Positions 10,797-20,997 of a stretch of DNA of 64,000 bases are shown here, piece after piece. Below the pieces are notes generated by a model. That model saw only the letters and a program-made list of their open reading frames with translations, ran no database searches and was not told where the DNA came from. The stretch's first letter is position 1, and each line of letters begins with the position of its first letter. The stretch is from Erigeron canadensis (taxonomy: Eukaryota; Streptophyta; Magnoliopsida; Asterales; Asteraceae): NCBI RefSeq assembly GCF_010389155.1, contig NC_057768.1, forward strand, positions 40,589,633 through 40,653,632. The letters are read 5' to 3'. The translations under genes and the position numbers were made by a program.

Positions 10797-11436
10797 TGTT
10801 GATGCACGTTGATGTGACAACAACAACTTAGATTTGACATGTCGTTTAGATTGAGACATTATGTTAATTTATGTCGTATCTATATATGTAATTGATAGAT
10901 TATGGACTTTATGTTTTGGTAATGATCGATTACATGTTTTGGTGTTATATATATGTGTTATGTATGATGTTTGTTGTGTGATATACAAGTACAAACATAA
11001 TATGTGTTAGGATTCCTTAATATGAAACACTTAGGAATATAACTAAGTCTTATATCTAACGAAGATAAGGTATATCTTCGTTAGAGGCAAACAAAGATAA
11101 ACTTCGTTTGGTACAAACGAAGATTAACTTCGTTATATGGGCTGGGCAGCTAAGTTCGTAAGAACAAAGCCCAGCAAGCCCAGTTCGACCTGAAACATAT
11201 ATATACGAATGAATACCCTAAAATAAGGTATCACATTCGACAGACACGTACTCCAGACACCTAAGTTCGTTCTATAGCTTATAGAAACGAATATAGCATC
11301 ATACGGCTGATTATTTACTTGATAGTTAGCGATATACCCGTTTACTAATCAAACTAGTTATCTCGTGAGGATTCCGCACTCACGACATAATCATAGACGA
11401 TCTCGAGAGCGATCTGTAGCTATCGAGGGACTCACA
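10797..11436 (+). repeat. 5' LTR of the Copia element
   Basis: Begins TGTTGATG and ends ACTCACA. The promoter part (11057-11206) holds three consecutive inverted repeats built from AACGAAG..CTTCGTT (11057-11083, 11088-11110, 11116-11134). Next come GGGCTGGGC and AAGCCCAGCAAGCCCAG motifs, then a TATA-like ATATATATAC at 11197-11206. Confidence 0.95.
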
Positions 11437-11438
11437 AG

Positions 11439-11450
11439 TGGTATCAGAGT
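11439..11450 (+). other. Primer binding site (tRNA-iMet type)
   Basis: TGGTATCAGAGT starts two bases after the 5' LTR. It matches the plant Copia primer site TGGTATCAGAGC, complementary to the 3' end of initiator methionine tRNA, except at the last base. Confidence 0.9.
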
Positions 11451-13134
11451 CAACAAGGATCATCCAGTCAAGCAAACCATTGGTGATGCTTCTGCCTCTG
11501 TTTGCACGAGGAACCAATCTAAGAAACCGTCGTGTATGTTTGCTGAAGTTAAGGATACTTGGGCAATTACTTGGTACTTGTATTACTGCTTTATTTCTCA
11601 GGTTGAGCCTAAGAATGTTGGAATGGCTCTTAAGGAACCGTCATGGGTTGAGGCGATGCAAGAAGAATTGGCTCAGTTTCGAAAGCTTGAGGTATAGAAG
11701 TTAGTTGACTTACCTCCGGGCGAATCTCCTTTAACAACGCGTTGGGTTTTTCATTGTAAACGAGATGACAGAGGTGTAGTCACTCGAAATAAGGCTCGAT
11801 TGGTGGTTAGAGGATTTGAGCAACAAGAAGGTTTTGATTACGATGAGACATTTGCACCTGTAGCTAGACTTGAAGCTATTCGATTATTTCTGGCATATGC
11901 TAGTTATAAAGGTATTAAGGTGTATCAGCTTGATGTAAAGAGTGCCTTCTTGTATGGAGATATTAAAGAAGAAGTGTATGTAGAAAAACCTGCCGGGTTT
12001 GAGGATCCAGACTTTCCTAATAAAGTATATCGTCTCGATAAGGCTTTATATGGTTTACATCAGGCTCCTTGATCGTGGTATGAAAAATTGTCAACACATT
12101 TGAAGGAAAGTGGTTTTACCAGAGGTTCTATAGACAGCACGTTGTTTATTAAATGGAAAGGGAAGGACTACTTGCTTGTACAGGTTTATGTCGATGACAT
12201 CATTTTTGGTTCATCTGATGACAAAATGTGCAAGGAATTTGAACAGAGCATGAAGGCTAAGTTTGAGATGAGTGCTATGGGGGAATTAACCTTCTTCCTT
12301 GGACTACAGGTGGATCAACTGCAGGATGGCTTCTTTATACATCAGACCAAGTACGTCAAAGATCTGCTTACTCGGTTTCGCATGTCTGATGCTAAGGATG
12401 TTGTTACTCCCATTAAGACTAATCATGGGTTGTGTCCTGATAAGCCTAATGATCCATCCGTCGATGCCACTCAATATCGAGCTATCATTGGATCCTTGAT
12501 GTATCTGACAGCCTCACGTCCAGATATTACCTTTGCTGTTTCTATGTGTGCTAGATATCAGGCTAATCCGAAAGAGTCTCACTTGAAAGCTGCAAAAAGA
12601 ATCCTTCGTAATGTGAAAGCCAAGCCTCGTCTAGGTCTTTGGTATCCCATGTATGGTTCTTTTGACTTCGTAGCTTATACTGATTCGGATTATGGTGGTG
12701 ACAACTCGGATAGGAAATCAACGTCAGGTGGATGTCAGCTTTTAGGGGGGAGAATTGTATCGTGGCAGTGCAAAAAGCAGACATCTGTTGCACAGTCATC
12801 CTGTGAAGCAGAGTACATTGCTGCTGGATATTGCTGTTCTTAGGTGCTTTGGATACAGCAACAACTGCGCGATTATGGTATGAATATCTCCAATACTCCC
12901 ATTTGTATTGATAATAAATCTGCCATAGATATTACCAAGAATCCGAAAAACTTTAAAGTCACCAAGCACATAGATATAAAGTATCATTTCATACGTGACT
13001 GTTTTGAGAAAAAGCTTATTCATTTAGAAAAGGTTATTACTGATGATAATCTTGCTGATCTATACACTAAAGCTTTTGATGGACCTCGTCTTGAGTTGTT
13101 ATTTCAACTCAATGGTATGAAGAATGCCGAGTAG
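11449..13134 (+). pseudogene. Copia reverse transcriptase / RNase H, broken
   Basis: This is the C-terminal part of a Copia polyprotein. The pre-RT linker (EPSWVEAMQEEL) is followed by RT with RWVFHCK, KARLVVRGFEQ, DVKSAFLYGD and the catalytic YVDDIIF. RNase H follows, with YTDSDYGGD, RKSTSGGC, SSCEAEYIA and DNKSA. Three in-frame stops interrupt one otherwise continuous frame: TAG at about 11696, where a Trp is expected before KLVDLPPG; TGA at 12070-12072, after ALYGLHQAP; and TAG at 12841-12843, where a Gln precedes VLW. Each fits a single G-to-A or C-to-T change. The reading frame is otherwise intact, which suits recent decay or methylation-driven deamination. gag, protease and integrase, normally about 2.5-3 kb upstream in the same ORF, are deleted. 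Confidence 0.93.
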
Positions 13135-15428
13135 TTTCTCTCAAAGAACTTAAAATTATTTTTGTGTGTCTTTGTAGTGTAAGTCGTACATAGATAGAGT
13201 CATAAAAAATACAAAAAGAGTTGTCTTAGTATAAGTTTGTATATATCTAGTGTCAGAAAAATACAAAAACATTGAAAAATAGAAAATCCAAAAATATGAA
13301 TACAGTAAGGTTACTGCGCTAAATGATGAGAAGTGACAATACTTTAGCTTTTAAGCCTGCTTAATCGTAATATAACTGATTAGTTCAGTGATTACAATTT
13401 GGGATATATCGGTAGACACAAAATACCAAGGTTTCCTTCAATCTGAACTTAAATTATATAATGTTCTTGTGGGAAACATATTCAGATATATGGCTGAGAT
13501 TGCTTGCTTTTCAGTAATGAATTGATCTAGTCCTTAAATTTTGTGAAAGATCTAGCATTACTATAAGATTTGTTCAATGAATAGGCACGAACCTCTACCA
13601 ATCATGAGCATAAAAGTAAATGTGATATTGTTATGCAAATCAATTAAATGCAAATTAAGGGGCTAATGTGGTCTTTGAGATTCGGACAAGTATGTCCTCG
13701 GGGTATCTTTGTATACCTAGCCTACCTAAAGCTTCCAACTTGGGATAGGTTGTCGGAAAGTTCGCTACATGGATCTCATAGAAAATCACGGGTTCCTTAT
13801 AAATCATGAAATGCAGAAGCAAATATGTGACATCACAAAGTAATTCAATACAAAAATCCACAAGTGTTTCATGATTGGTTAAGGATGTTATTGAATATAT
13901 TGAATACTTTTTATTTTAGTGCTTGTATCGATTACGAAAGTATATCTGAATGTGAGTTACATAAGTTCGCAAACTATTCAAGTGACATATTAGGCTACTC
14001 GGGTTACATGGTGACTGTCATTGGCCAGGGTATGTCGAAAGTGTCATAACTCAAAGGAAACTGGACGTACCGAGTGTTTAAGAGGACAAACATACCGGTA
14101 ATCGCTGTTGGGTCACGGTTCATAACGTATAATAAGAGAATTATTTCTCACCCGCAGGCTTATGTAACATGCTAACCTGATCTAATCAGCAGTAATCACG
14201 CTTAATGTGAATAATGTATAAAGTCTAGTTAATTAGAACTTAGATTAGTTTATTATTCTGCAATTTTTATTCTGTGTTATTTTTCTTTTTAATTGAGTCA
14301 AAATAGTATTTTTATAAGTTCTTATTGCACGAGAGATCCTATTCAAATTCTGAGTGTATGTTTTGCTGAATTCCTTCATGTGAATTTTTAATGAGGTTGT
14401 GTAGATTGTTTACAAAGAAGATTTTCTAATATGGACATTAATTTGTTTAAAGTTTAGAAAATGATCTTTTCAAGTGTAATGTGAAATGTCAAAGTCATTT
14501 GAAATCTCATGATTTTCACTTGTCACCAAATTATTAATCGGGTTTGTTTAAATTTATGTGGTGACATTTTAGGGTTTGACAAGAAATGACCTCCCTTGAT
14601 CTTTTATTAGATTTTTTAGTTATTTCATATTTGTTAACCCTGATTGAGTGTGATTGTAACTTGAATTTTCTGCATTATACTGTTTGTTCTCAATGCGTTG
14701 ATGAGTTCTGTGGTAAGTGTGCAGTGTTCATGTTAAGAAGATAACGTTGGAATGCTGATTTCTGTTACTACATTGTTATTTACACAGATGATATCATTAC
14801 GATAAGATCCTTGGTGTGTAGTGATAATATTTGTGATGCAGATTTGAGCATGTGAAGGATGAATACATGAACTTGTTTTTGTTTTTGGAATAGTTATTTA
14901 TTTATGATTCATGTATTTAATGAAAATAATCAACTTTGACATTAGTTTCTTTTGAATTTCATGTTGTGATTTATGACAACCTTTTGGATATTTTCCTAAG
15001 TTCTTCAGTGAATTTGTGTTGGATTGTTCATTGTTAGTTTTGTAGACGGCATCTAGTATGGGACTTAAGTGTTTCAAGATGGTTTGCTGTCATGCATATC
15101 TATGATCCAAGGAAGTTCTCGGTGTCATAATCAAATTGGTAATGAGGTTCATATTTAAATTGATTATTTTCAGGTTTGTTTATGGATAGCGTTTAAACCA
15201 TGGGTTTTCATTCAAGATTATAATGTTCGGTTATCTACTTACATTATGATTATAAATTTGGGTGCTAAGCACGTTTTTAGTACAAGGCATGAACAGGTTG
15301 CTTTCTAACGAGTTTTTTGCTATGTACAGATTGTGATAAAGGGTTGTGTTTTGGAAGATTGCTTGGATGAAAATCTGAAAATTTTTCAGAAACTTGCTGA
15401 AATCTGGAATATTTTCAGATTTGTTCTT
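13135..15428 (+). other. Non-coding spacer between pol and the internal promoter
   Basis: About 2.3 kb with no long ORF. The first 150 bp (13200-13300) hold A-rich AAAATACAAAAA phrases, often seen after pol in SIRE-type elements. The rest has no recognised feature, and only short ORFs without family resemblance occur (for example 13864-14049). Confidence 0.5.
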
Positions 15429-15554
15429 ACGAAGATAACTGCTATCTTCGTTCGAAACAATTTTGTTCAAACGAAGAATATCTTCGTTTGGCTAACTTCG
15501 TTTGTGAAGTTAAGCCCGACCCATTGTTGGCCCATTGTTATTTCACTATATAAA
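15429..15554 (+). promoter_or_regulatory. Internal promoter of the Copia element, mirroring its LTR
   Basis: Two tight inverted repeats lie at 15429-15451 (ACGAAGATA, 5 nt, TATCTTCGT) and 15468-15490 (CAAACGAAGA, 3 nt, TCTTCGTTTG). They are followed by AACTTC..GAAGTT (15494-15511), GACCCA and GGCCCA motifs (15519-15534) and the TATA box TATATAAA (15547-15554). The LTR has the same order of elements. The downstream leader is CT-rich and leads into an intron donor at 15688. This strongly suggests a second transcription start inside the element. Confidence 0.75.
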
Positions 15555-15579
15555 CGGGTTTTTCTTCGATGTTACTTCA

Positions 15580-16338
15580 TCAAACGAAAATTACTTTTAT
15601 TTTCAAGCAAAACCCTAAAACCCAAACTCTTTTCTTTTCTCTCACTTTAATTCGTTTTCTTGATTCGTTGTGCCAACTGTGATCTAAGTAAGTGTTTGAT
15701 GTTCTTTTCATTCACGAAAACGATTTAGGTTTTCCATGTATCTTCGATTTGATTTGTTTTGATTATGTTTATAAATTCTTGTAATCATTCACCTGGTTTA
15801 CTCAAACGAATTTAGACTTGTGTGAACGAATTTAGACTTTAGTTCAAAACGAATTTAGATGTGTACACATGGACTTAGATTTTGAATTGAACGAATTTAA
15901 CTTGGGTAGAAATGAAGTTAACTTTAGATGATGCCTTACGAACTTAGACCTAAGTTGATAAGGAACAAACTTAGCAAAGTTTAACACCCTTCGGTTTGTT
16001 CAAACGAACTTAGACTTCGTTTATAAGTTACGAACTTAGAAGATAAGTTATAACTTACGAACTTGCCTGTACAGTTTAGACTTTACGAACTTAAACTTCG
16101 TTAGGTGTAAATTTAGATTTAATTCTTACGAACTTAAGATCTATTTTCGTTTGGACATTGCTTACGAATTTAACTTCTATCTTCGTTCTGTATACTTAAC
16201 GAACTTATTGTTTATCTTCGTTCAGTCTTATTTTGCGAAATTAAGGATTAGGGTTTTCAAATTAGGGTTTTTCAATTCTGCAATCCATCTATCGTGATTA
16301 TTTATCTTTGTTTCGATATTGTGCTTGGTTTTGCAGAT
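15580..16338 (+). other. 5' leader and leader intron of the accessory gene
   Basis: The predicted leader exon (about 15580-15687) is followed by an intron with donor CTAA|GTAAGTG (15688) and acceptor TTTTGCAG|AT (ends 16336). The acceptor lies two bases before the ATG at 16339. The intron (649 bp) contains about a dozen copies of ACGAA(C/T)TTA between 15806 and 16207. Confidence 0.7.
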
Positions 16339-19328
16339 ATGGTTCTCGCTCCACGTCAGTTTGTGAAAAAGTATAATCTTGCACTGAATCTCGATCCCGA
16401 TCAGCACAATTGCGAGCATTTTCATGACATGTTCAACTATATTGCTCGCTCGCGATTATCTTTTGCTTTTTGTGATTCGCCAAGACTGGTTAGGCAGTAT
16501 ATTGATTCCTTCTGGTCCACTGCTCATGAAGTCATGGTTGAAGGACAGAGTTTTGTACGTGCTACTGTCGCAGGCACAACTTTTGATTTCAATGCTGAAT
16601 CGCTCCGCACTATTTTACATCTAGGAGTAGAACCAGACGTCGAAGAAGAGGAAGACGTTGAGATGACATACGAGTTCGCACTTCTTCTTCGTTGCTTTCA
16701 AAGGATGGGATTTGTTGGACAGGTCAAGCTTCCTTTCGACAAAAGTGGGTTTCAAGGACGATGGCGTTATCTAGCATATGCATTGCTCGTCTGTTTGAGC
16801 AATCGCAAGGCTGGATTTGATCAACTGTCTGCTCAGATTGCATCGCAGATGGTTGCTTTGGTATATAATCGACCTTATCCTTTCTCCCAATATTTTTATC
16901 AAGAGTTTGGAGAAAGCGATTTCTTTTGTATCCTCGCTTTGTGATGGCTATAGTTAGACATTTTTGTCCGGACTTAGAATATGACCAAGGTCCTCGCTAC
17001 GTTCTTCATGCTTGGCCTTCGAGTCTTTTTGCTGATCTTGAAGCCAATACGAGTAATGTGGCTGGTCTCCATGATCCACCACTTTTTGGTCACCTGATTA
17101 ATCCAAACTATCAATCTCGTCTTGAGAATGATATGTTTGTGGATGATGTTGATGCCGATTCTGATTCTGGTTCTTCTGAGAGTTCTGTTGATGGTTTTGA
17201 TGATGATTCAGGGGATGAGTCTGCTGGTTCGGATGATGGACATGATGGAGATGATGTTGATAGTTCCGACGGTTCTGCGGCTACAAATGCGACAGACACA
17301 GATGATTCTGCTGCTGCTGAACGTCGAACTAAGATGATTCATGACGTCGCGGCTGCTTCTACAAGTGATCATTCGCATCAGTCGTTTGATCAAGAGGGTG
17401 TTGCGTTCCATAGAGAACGTAGAAGCAAGACTTGTCATGCTATTCCTGCTCTTTCAGATTCAGCTAACTCCACTCCTGCTGCTGCTGCTGAGATTGATCC
17501 TGATGTTGCAGCTCAGCATGATTCTGAATTATGTGAGATTTTTGAGGATATGGAAGATCCTGTAAACAGAGCAAGTTCGGTTAGTCCGGCGAAGAGGCAC
17601 GGAGTATTGATCTTCAATATACCAGAATTAAGTGTCGACGTGTTGTTGAAGCTTCTTCTGTGGCAATGCCTGATCCTCCAAGACCGACTGCTGCTGTTGC
17701 TCATGTTCTTGGTCGTCGTGTTGATCTTTTGGAGACCAGAGTTCGCACTTTGGAGTCTGATCTCACTGATACTCGCGCTGCCTTAACCTTTTTGATCAAC
17801 TGGGTCAAGAATCAAGGGGGAGAAGTTCCTGAAGAGGTCTGCAGATTGTCAGCAGTTCAACCAAGACGTCAGAATGACGATGATGATGCTGATAATGCTG
17901 GTGAAAGGAATGTTTCTCGCCCAGTTGAAGATAGAGGAAGGGGTGCAGCGATCGAGGGGGAGACAGGAGGTGATACTTCTCAGCAAGGTGCTTCTGGTTC
18001 TGGTGCTGGTCCTTCTGGTGCTCCTCGTGATTCAGGTTTCTAATTTTGATTATGATAAAGATTTTTAGATAGAATGTATAATTGATTATGTGTAATAAGT
18101 TATGACATTTTGTGTAATGAAAATGTAATCTATCTTATTTCAATACAAGTACATTTCATTTTTATTATAATTGTCATGATTATTCTTTCTATTCTGGTGT
18201 TCATTTTGTGTAAATTTAAATAGATGATCCAGATTATACAGATTTATTCTTTGATGGTGATGAGCTCGAGGAAGGCGAATTTGTCCCTGAACCAAATCTA
18301 GATATATTCAAGAAGCCTTATGGGTTTGATGAAGTATGGGACTCAATTCCTGAAGATCCGTTGATTGAAGGGAATAGAGTGTTGGATCAGAAGAGATCAG
18401 ATGTTAGGGAAAGAATGCTTCAAGTCCCATTCAGCAGCCTAACTCAAGTTTTACATTTTGTTGTGTATGCTAAGAATGGTGATGTATCGATTCCATCTGA
18501 CTATGAGGTTAATGTGACAAGGCCATTCAATTCAAATGATTTTCCAGTTCCTCTCAGAGATGATGATTCATTACATATTGTTGATCGACGTGTTCCCGAG
18601 AAAAGAGTGAATGATTGGATAGTACATAGGGAAACGTGGAAACCAAATCTGTATTGGACTCATATCTCGGATAAAGATGCTGCAAAGTACAAGACAATCA
18701 TCTGGAGTTGGTTTTATGATGATGAATTGAAGCTGTTTGTGCTTAAAAGACCAGAAGGTTGTCAGTACTTAGCGTGGTGTGAGAGACATTTCAGAAGTTT
18801 ATGTGAAGAAGATTTACATGAGCTTGGAAATAACTGGATTATCAATCCAAGCGATGATGGCTTAGCTGATGTTGTTGGTAAGAATCTCAGAAAAGATTTC
18901 TGGTTAAGGAAGAACATGAAAGATTCTGATAAACCACAGTTTAAGATTGAGCCAAGATCGAAAAAAGAGTGGTTAAGCCAGATAAAACAGTTGAGTTTGT
19001 TCAACATGATATTAAGTGCATGATCAAGGTCCCTGCCAAGAAATGGGCACAAGATGTCTTGGACAAGATGGATAATTGGGAAATTGATCGAAATTCTGGT
19101 GAAGCCAAGATGTATGCAGATTCAAAGAAGAAGATTTTGTTGAGAAGAGTTTATGATCCGATGCAGCTGGTGAACTTCTCAAGAAATGATCTGAGAAAGT
19201 TGTACGATACAGAGTGTTCGTTTTTGCCATTTTGGAAGCATGAAGAAAGTAGATATCGTAAGATACTTCAACTCTGCTTACATGAAGATATTCATGCAAA
19301 TAGCAAAAGATTGTTGTTTGATGAATGA
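16339..19328 (+). pseudogene. Spliced accessory gene carried by the Copia element
   Basis: Reading from the ATG right after the leader intron, exon 2 (16339-18035) encodes four regions. A globular domain of about 250 residues contains RQYIDSFW, RWRYLAYALLVC and LLYPRFVMAI. Then come a Ser/Asp-rich acidic region, a coiled coil (LLETRVRTLESDLTDTRAAL), and a Gly/Ser-rich tail. An intron (18036-18223, donor CAG|GTTTCT, acceptor TTAAATAG) restores frame into exon 3 (18224-19328). Exon 3 has about 367 codons with a Trp/acid-rich globular part (for example NLYWTHISDKDAAK) and ends at TGA 19326-19328, just before the purine tract. Spliced coding is about 930 codons. Three one-base frame breaks occur: in an A run near 16913, near 17590, and in A6 at 18961-18966. 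The first domain resembles a family I know only as an extra ORF of composite-plant retroelements. Its function is unknown, and it is neither gag nor an obvious envelope. Confidence 0.7.
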
Positions 19329-19367
19329 TCAGATTTTGAAGACTAAGAAATCGAAGGTGCTGCTGTC

Positions 19368-19376
19368 AAGGGGGAG
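19368..19376 (+). other. Polypurine tract of the Copia element
   Basis: AAGGGGGAG ends two bases before the TG of the 3' LTR. It would serve as the plus-strand primer. Confidence 0.9.
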
Positions 19377-19378
19377 TT

Positions 19379-20018
19379 TGTTGATGCACGTTGATGTGAC
19401 AACAGCAACTTAGATTTGATATGTCGTTTAGATTGAGACATTATGCTAATTTATGTCGTATCTATATATGTAATTGATAGATTATGGACTTTATGTTTTG
19501 GTAATGATCGATTACATGTTTTGGTGTTATATATATGTGTTATGTATGATGTTTGTTGTGTGATATACAAGTACAAACATAATATGTGTTAGGATTCCTT
19601 AATATGAAACACTTAGGAATATAACTAAGTCTTATATCTAACGAAGATAAGGTATATCTTCGTTAGAGGCAAACGAAGATAAACTTCGTTTGGTACAAAC
19701 GAAGATTAACTTCGTTATATGGGCTGGGCAGCTAAGTTCGTAAGAACAAAGCCCAGCAAGCCCAGTTCGACCTGAAACATATATATACGAATGAATACCC
19801 TAAAATAAGGTATCACATTCGACAGACACGTACTCCAGACACCTAAGTTCGTTCTATAGCTTATAGAAACGAATATAGCATCATACGGCTGATTATTTAC
19901 TTGATAGTTAGCGATATACCCGTTTACTAATCAAACTAGTTATCTCGTGAGGATTCCGCACTCACGACATAATCATAGACGATCTCGAGAGCGATCTGTA
20001 GCTATCGAGGGACTCACA
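19379..20018 (+). repeat. 3' LTR of the Copia element
   Basis: 640 bp, the same length as the 5' LTR, with four substitutions relative to it. Its second inverted repeat is perfect (CAAACGAAG ATAAA CTTCGTTTG), whereas the 5' copy has CAAACAAAG. Confidence 0.95.
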
Positions 20019-20023
20019 GTTGC
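20019..20023. repeat. 3' target-site duplication of the Copia element (GTTGC)
   Basis: Identical to 10792-10796. Confidence 0.95.
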
Positions 20024-20067
20024 AGGTATAGAGCGGAGAAGACGAATGAAATGGTCAAATGGTTATA

Positions 20068-20997
20068 GTAATCATAATGTGATATTATTATGAAAGATAT
20101 TTAAGAATTAAATTGTGATAATGTACTTGATATTCAAGTATATATATTTGATCATGATGCGGACCCATAACACGCATAATTTTATTTTCAATCACATGTC
20201 ATATGATAATTAGATAACAATTAGGATTTTTTTTCGTATTTTTTGATAACAATTAAGACTCTTGATTTAAGTAACAATTATAACTTTAAACATTAACACT
20301 CAAACCTAATATATAAAAAATGAGCAAACTATGTACCTTTTTGATTGAGAAATAAAATGAATTTTGAATGTAGTTCATATTGATTTGAATTTAGTATTCA
20401 AGTAACTCTATGTTGTAAATTGTGCTTGTTATGTGATTGTCCCATGTTTTGTGATTCATATTGTGTTTATGATAAGGATATTGTGTATCTTCATCTGTTA
20501 TTATGTTTGGAATATATATTTAGAGTTCAAATTGTGTTTATATTAAATATTAAACTAAATATTACGACTAATACTTATAATTTATAAAAATCTAATCTAA
20601 TATTTGTTAATAAGTTATTATGTTTTGAAATAAATTTTTTGTAGACAATATTTCATATGTTGAAATTTTTTTGGTTAACTAAATGACTGTAAATTAAAAA
20701 AAATTTATCTCAAGTTGATGACTAAAAATAAATATAAGTTAAGTATTCAAGGTTAAATAGTGTAAATCTTTGATGGAATAAAAAAAAATGTAAATTGTTG
20801 AGACTTTTTCTACAAATTAATATAAATACTAATATAATAATATTTTGGATAATGACTATTAGGATTTTTAATTTATAGTTAATCTAAATGATGACATAAG
20901 TGAGAGTCAATTTGATGCAATTGAGCGATTTGATTAGTTAATAAGATATTAGTTTAACTGTCTTATAATATATACTATGATATGATTATGATTAAGA
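20068..20997 (-). mobile_element. Helitron family B copy, 5' part (minus)
   Basis: The body aligns by eye with 22490-23033. The right end, read on the minus strand, starts A|TCTTAATCATAATC, a typical Helitron 5' TC start after A. The 3' half (the ACTAG end) is missing. Positions 20068-20224 duplicate 10404-10559, so the two partial copies on either side of the Copia element overlap by about 155 bp. Confidence 0.6.

Larger units (their letters stand above)
10797..20018 (+). mobile_element. SIRE-lineage Ty1/Copia LTR retrotransposon, 9.2 kb, coding-defective
   Basis: It has two 640 bp LTRs (10797-11436 and 19379-20018), TGTT..CACA ends, a GTTGC target duplication, a tRNA-iMet primer site at 11439 and a purine tract before the 3' LTR. 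Counting by eye, the LTRs differ at only four positions, all transitions and with no indels. The insertion is therefore young, or the LTRs were homogenised. The reverse-transcriptase motifs (VYVDDIIFGS; YLTASRPDI; ESHLKAAKRI) are those of the SIRE lineage. gag, protease and integrase are absent: the sequence goes from the primer site straight into the coding just before the RT. Between RT/RNase H and the 3' LTR are 6.2 kb holding an internal promoter and a spliced accessory gene. It cannot replicate alone; any movement would need a related helper. Confidence 0.93.

Noticed and set aside
15231..15650. ORFs on both strands at the internal promoter of the Copia element
   Set aside because: They cross the inverted repeats and TATA box, and composition is not protein-like.
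17111..17565. Overlapping Leu/Met- and Ser-rich ORFs in the acidic part of the accessory gene
   Set aside because: Frame-shifted and antisense readings of GAT/TCT-rich codons.
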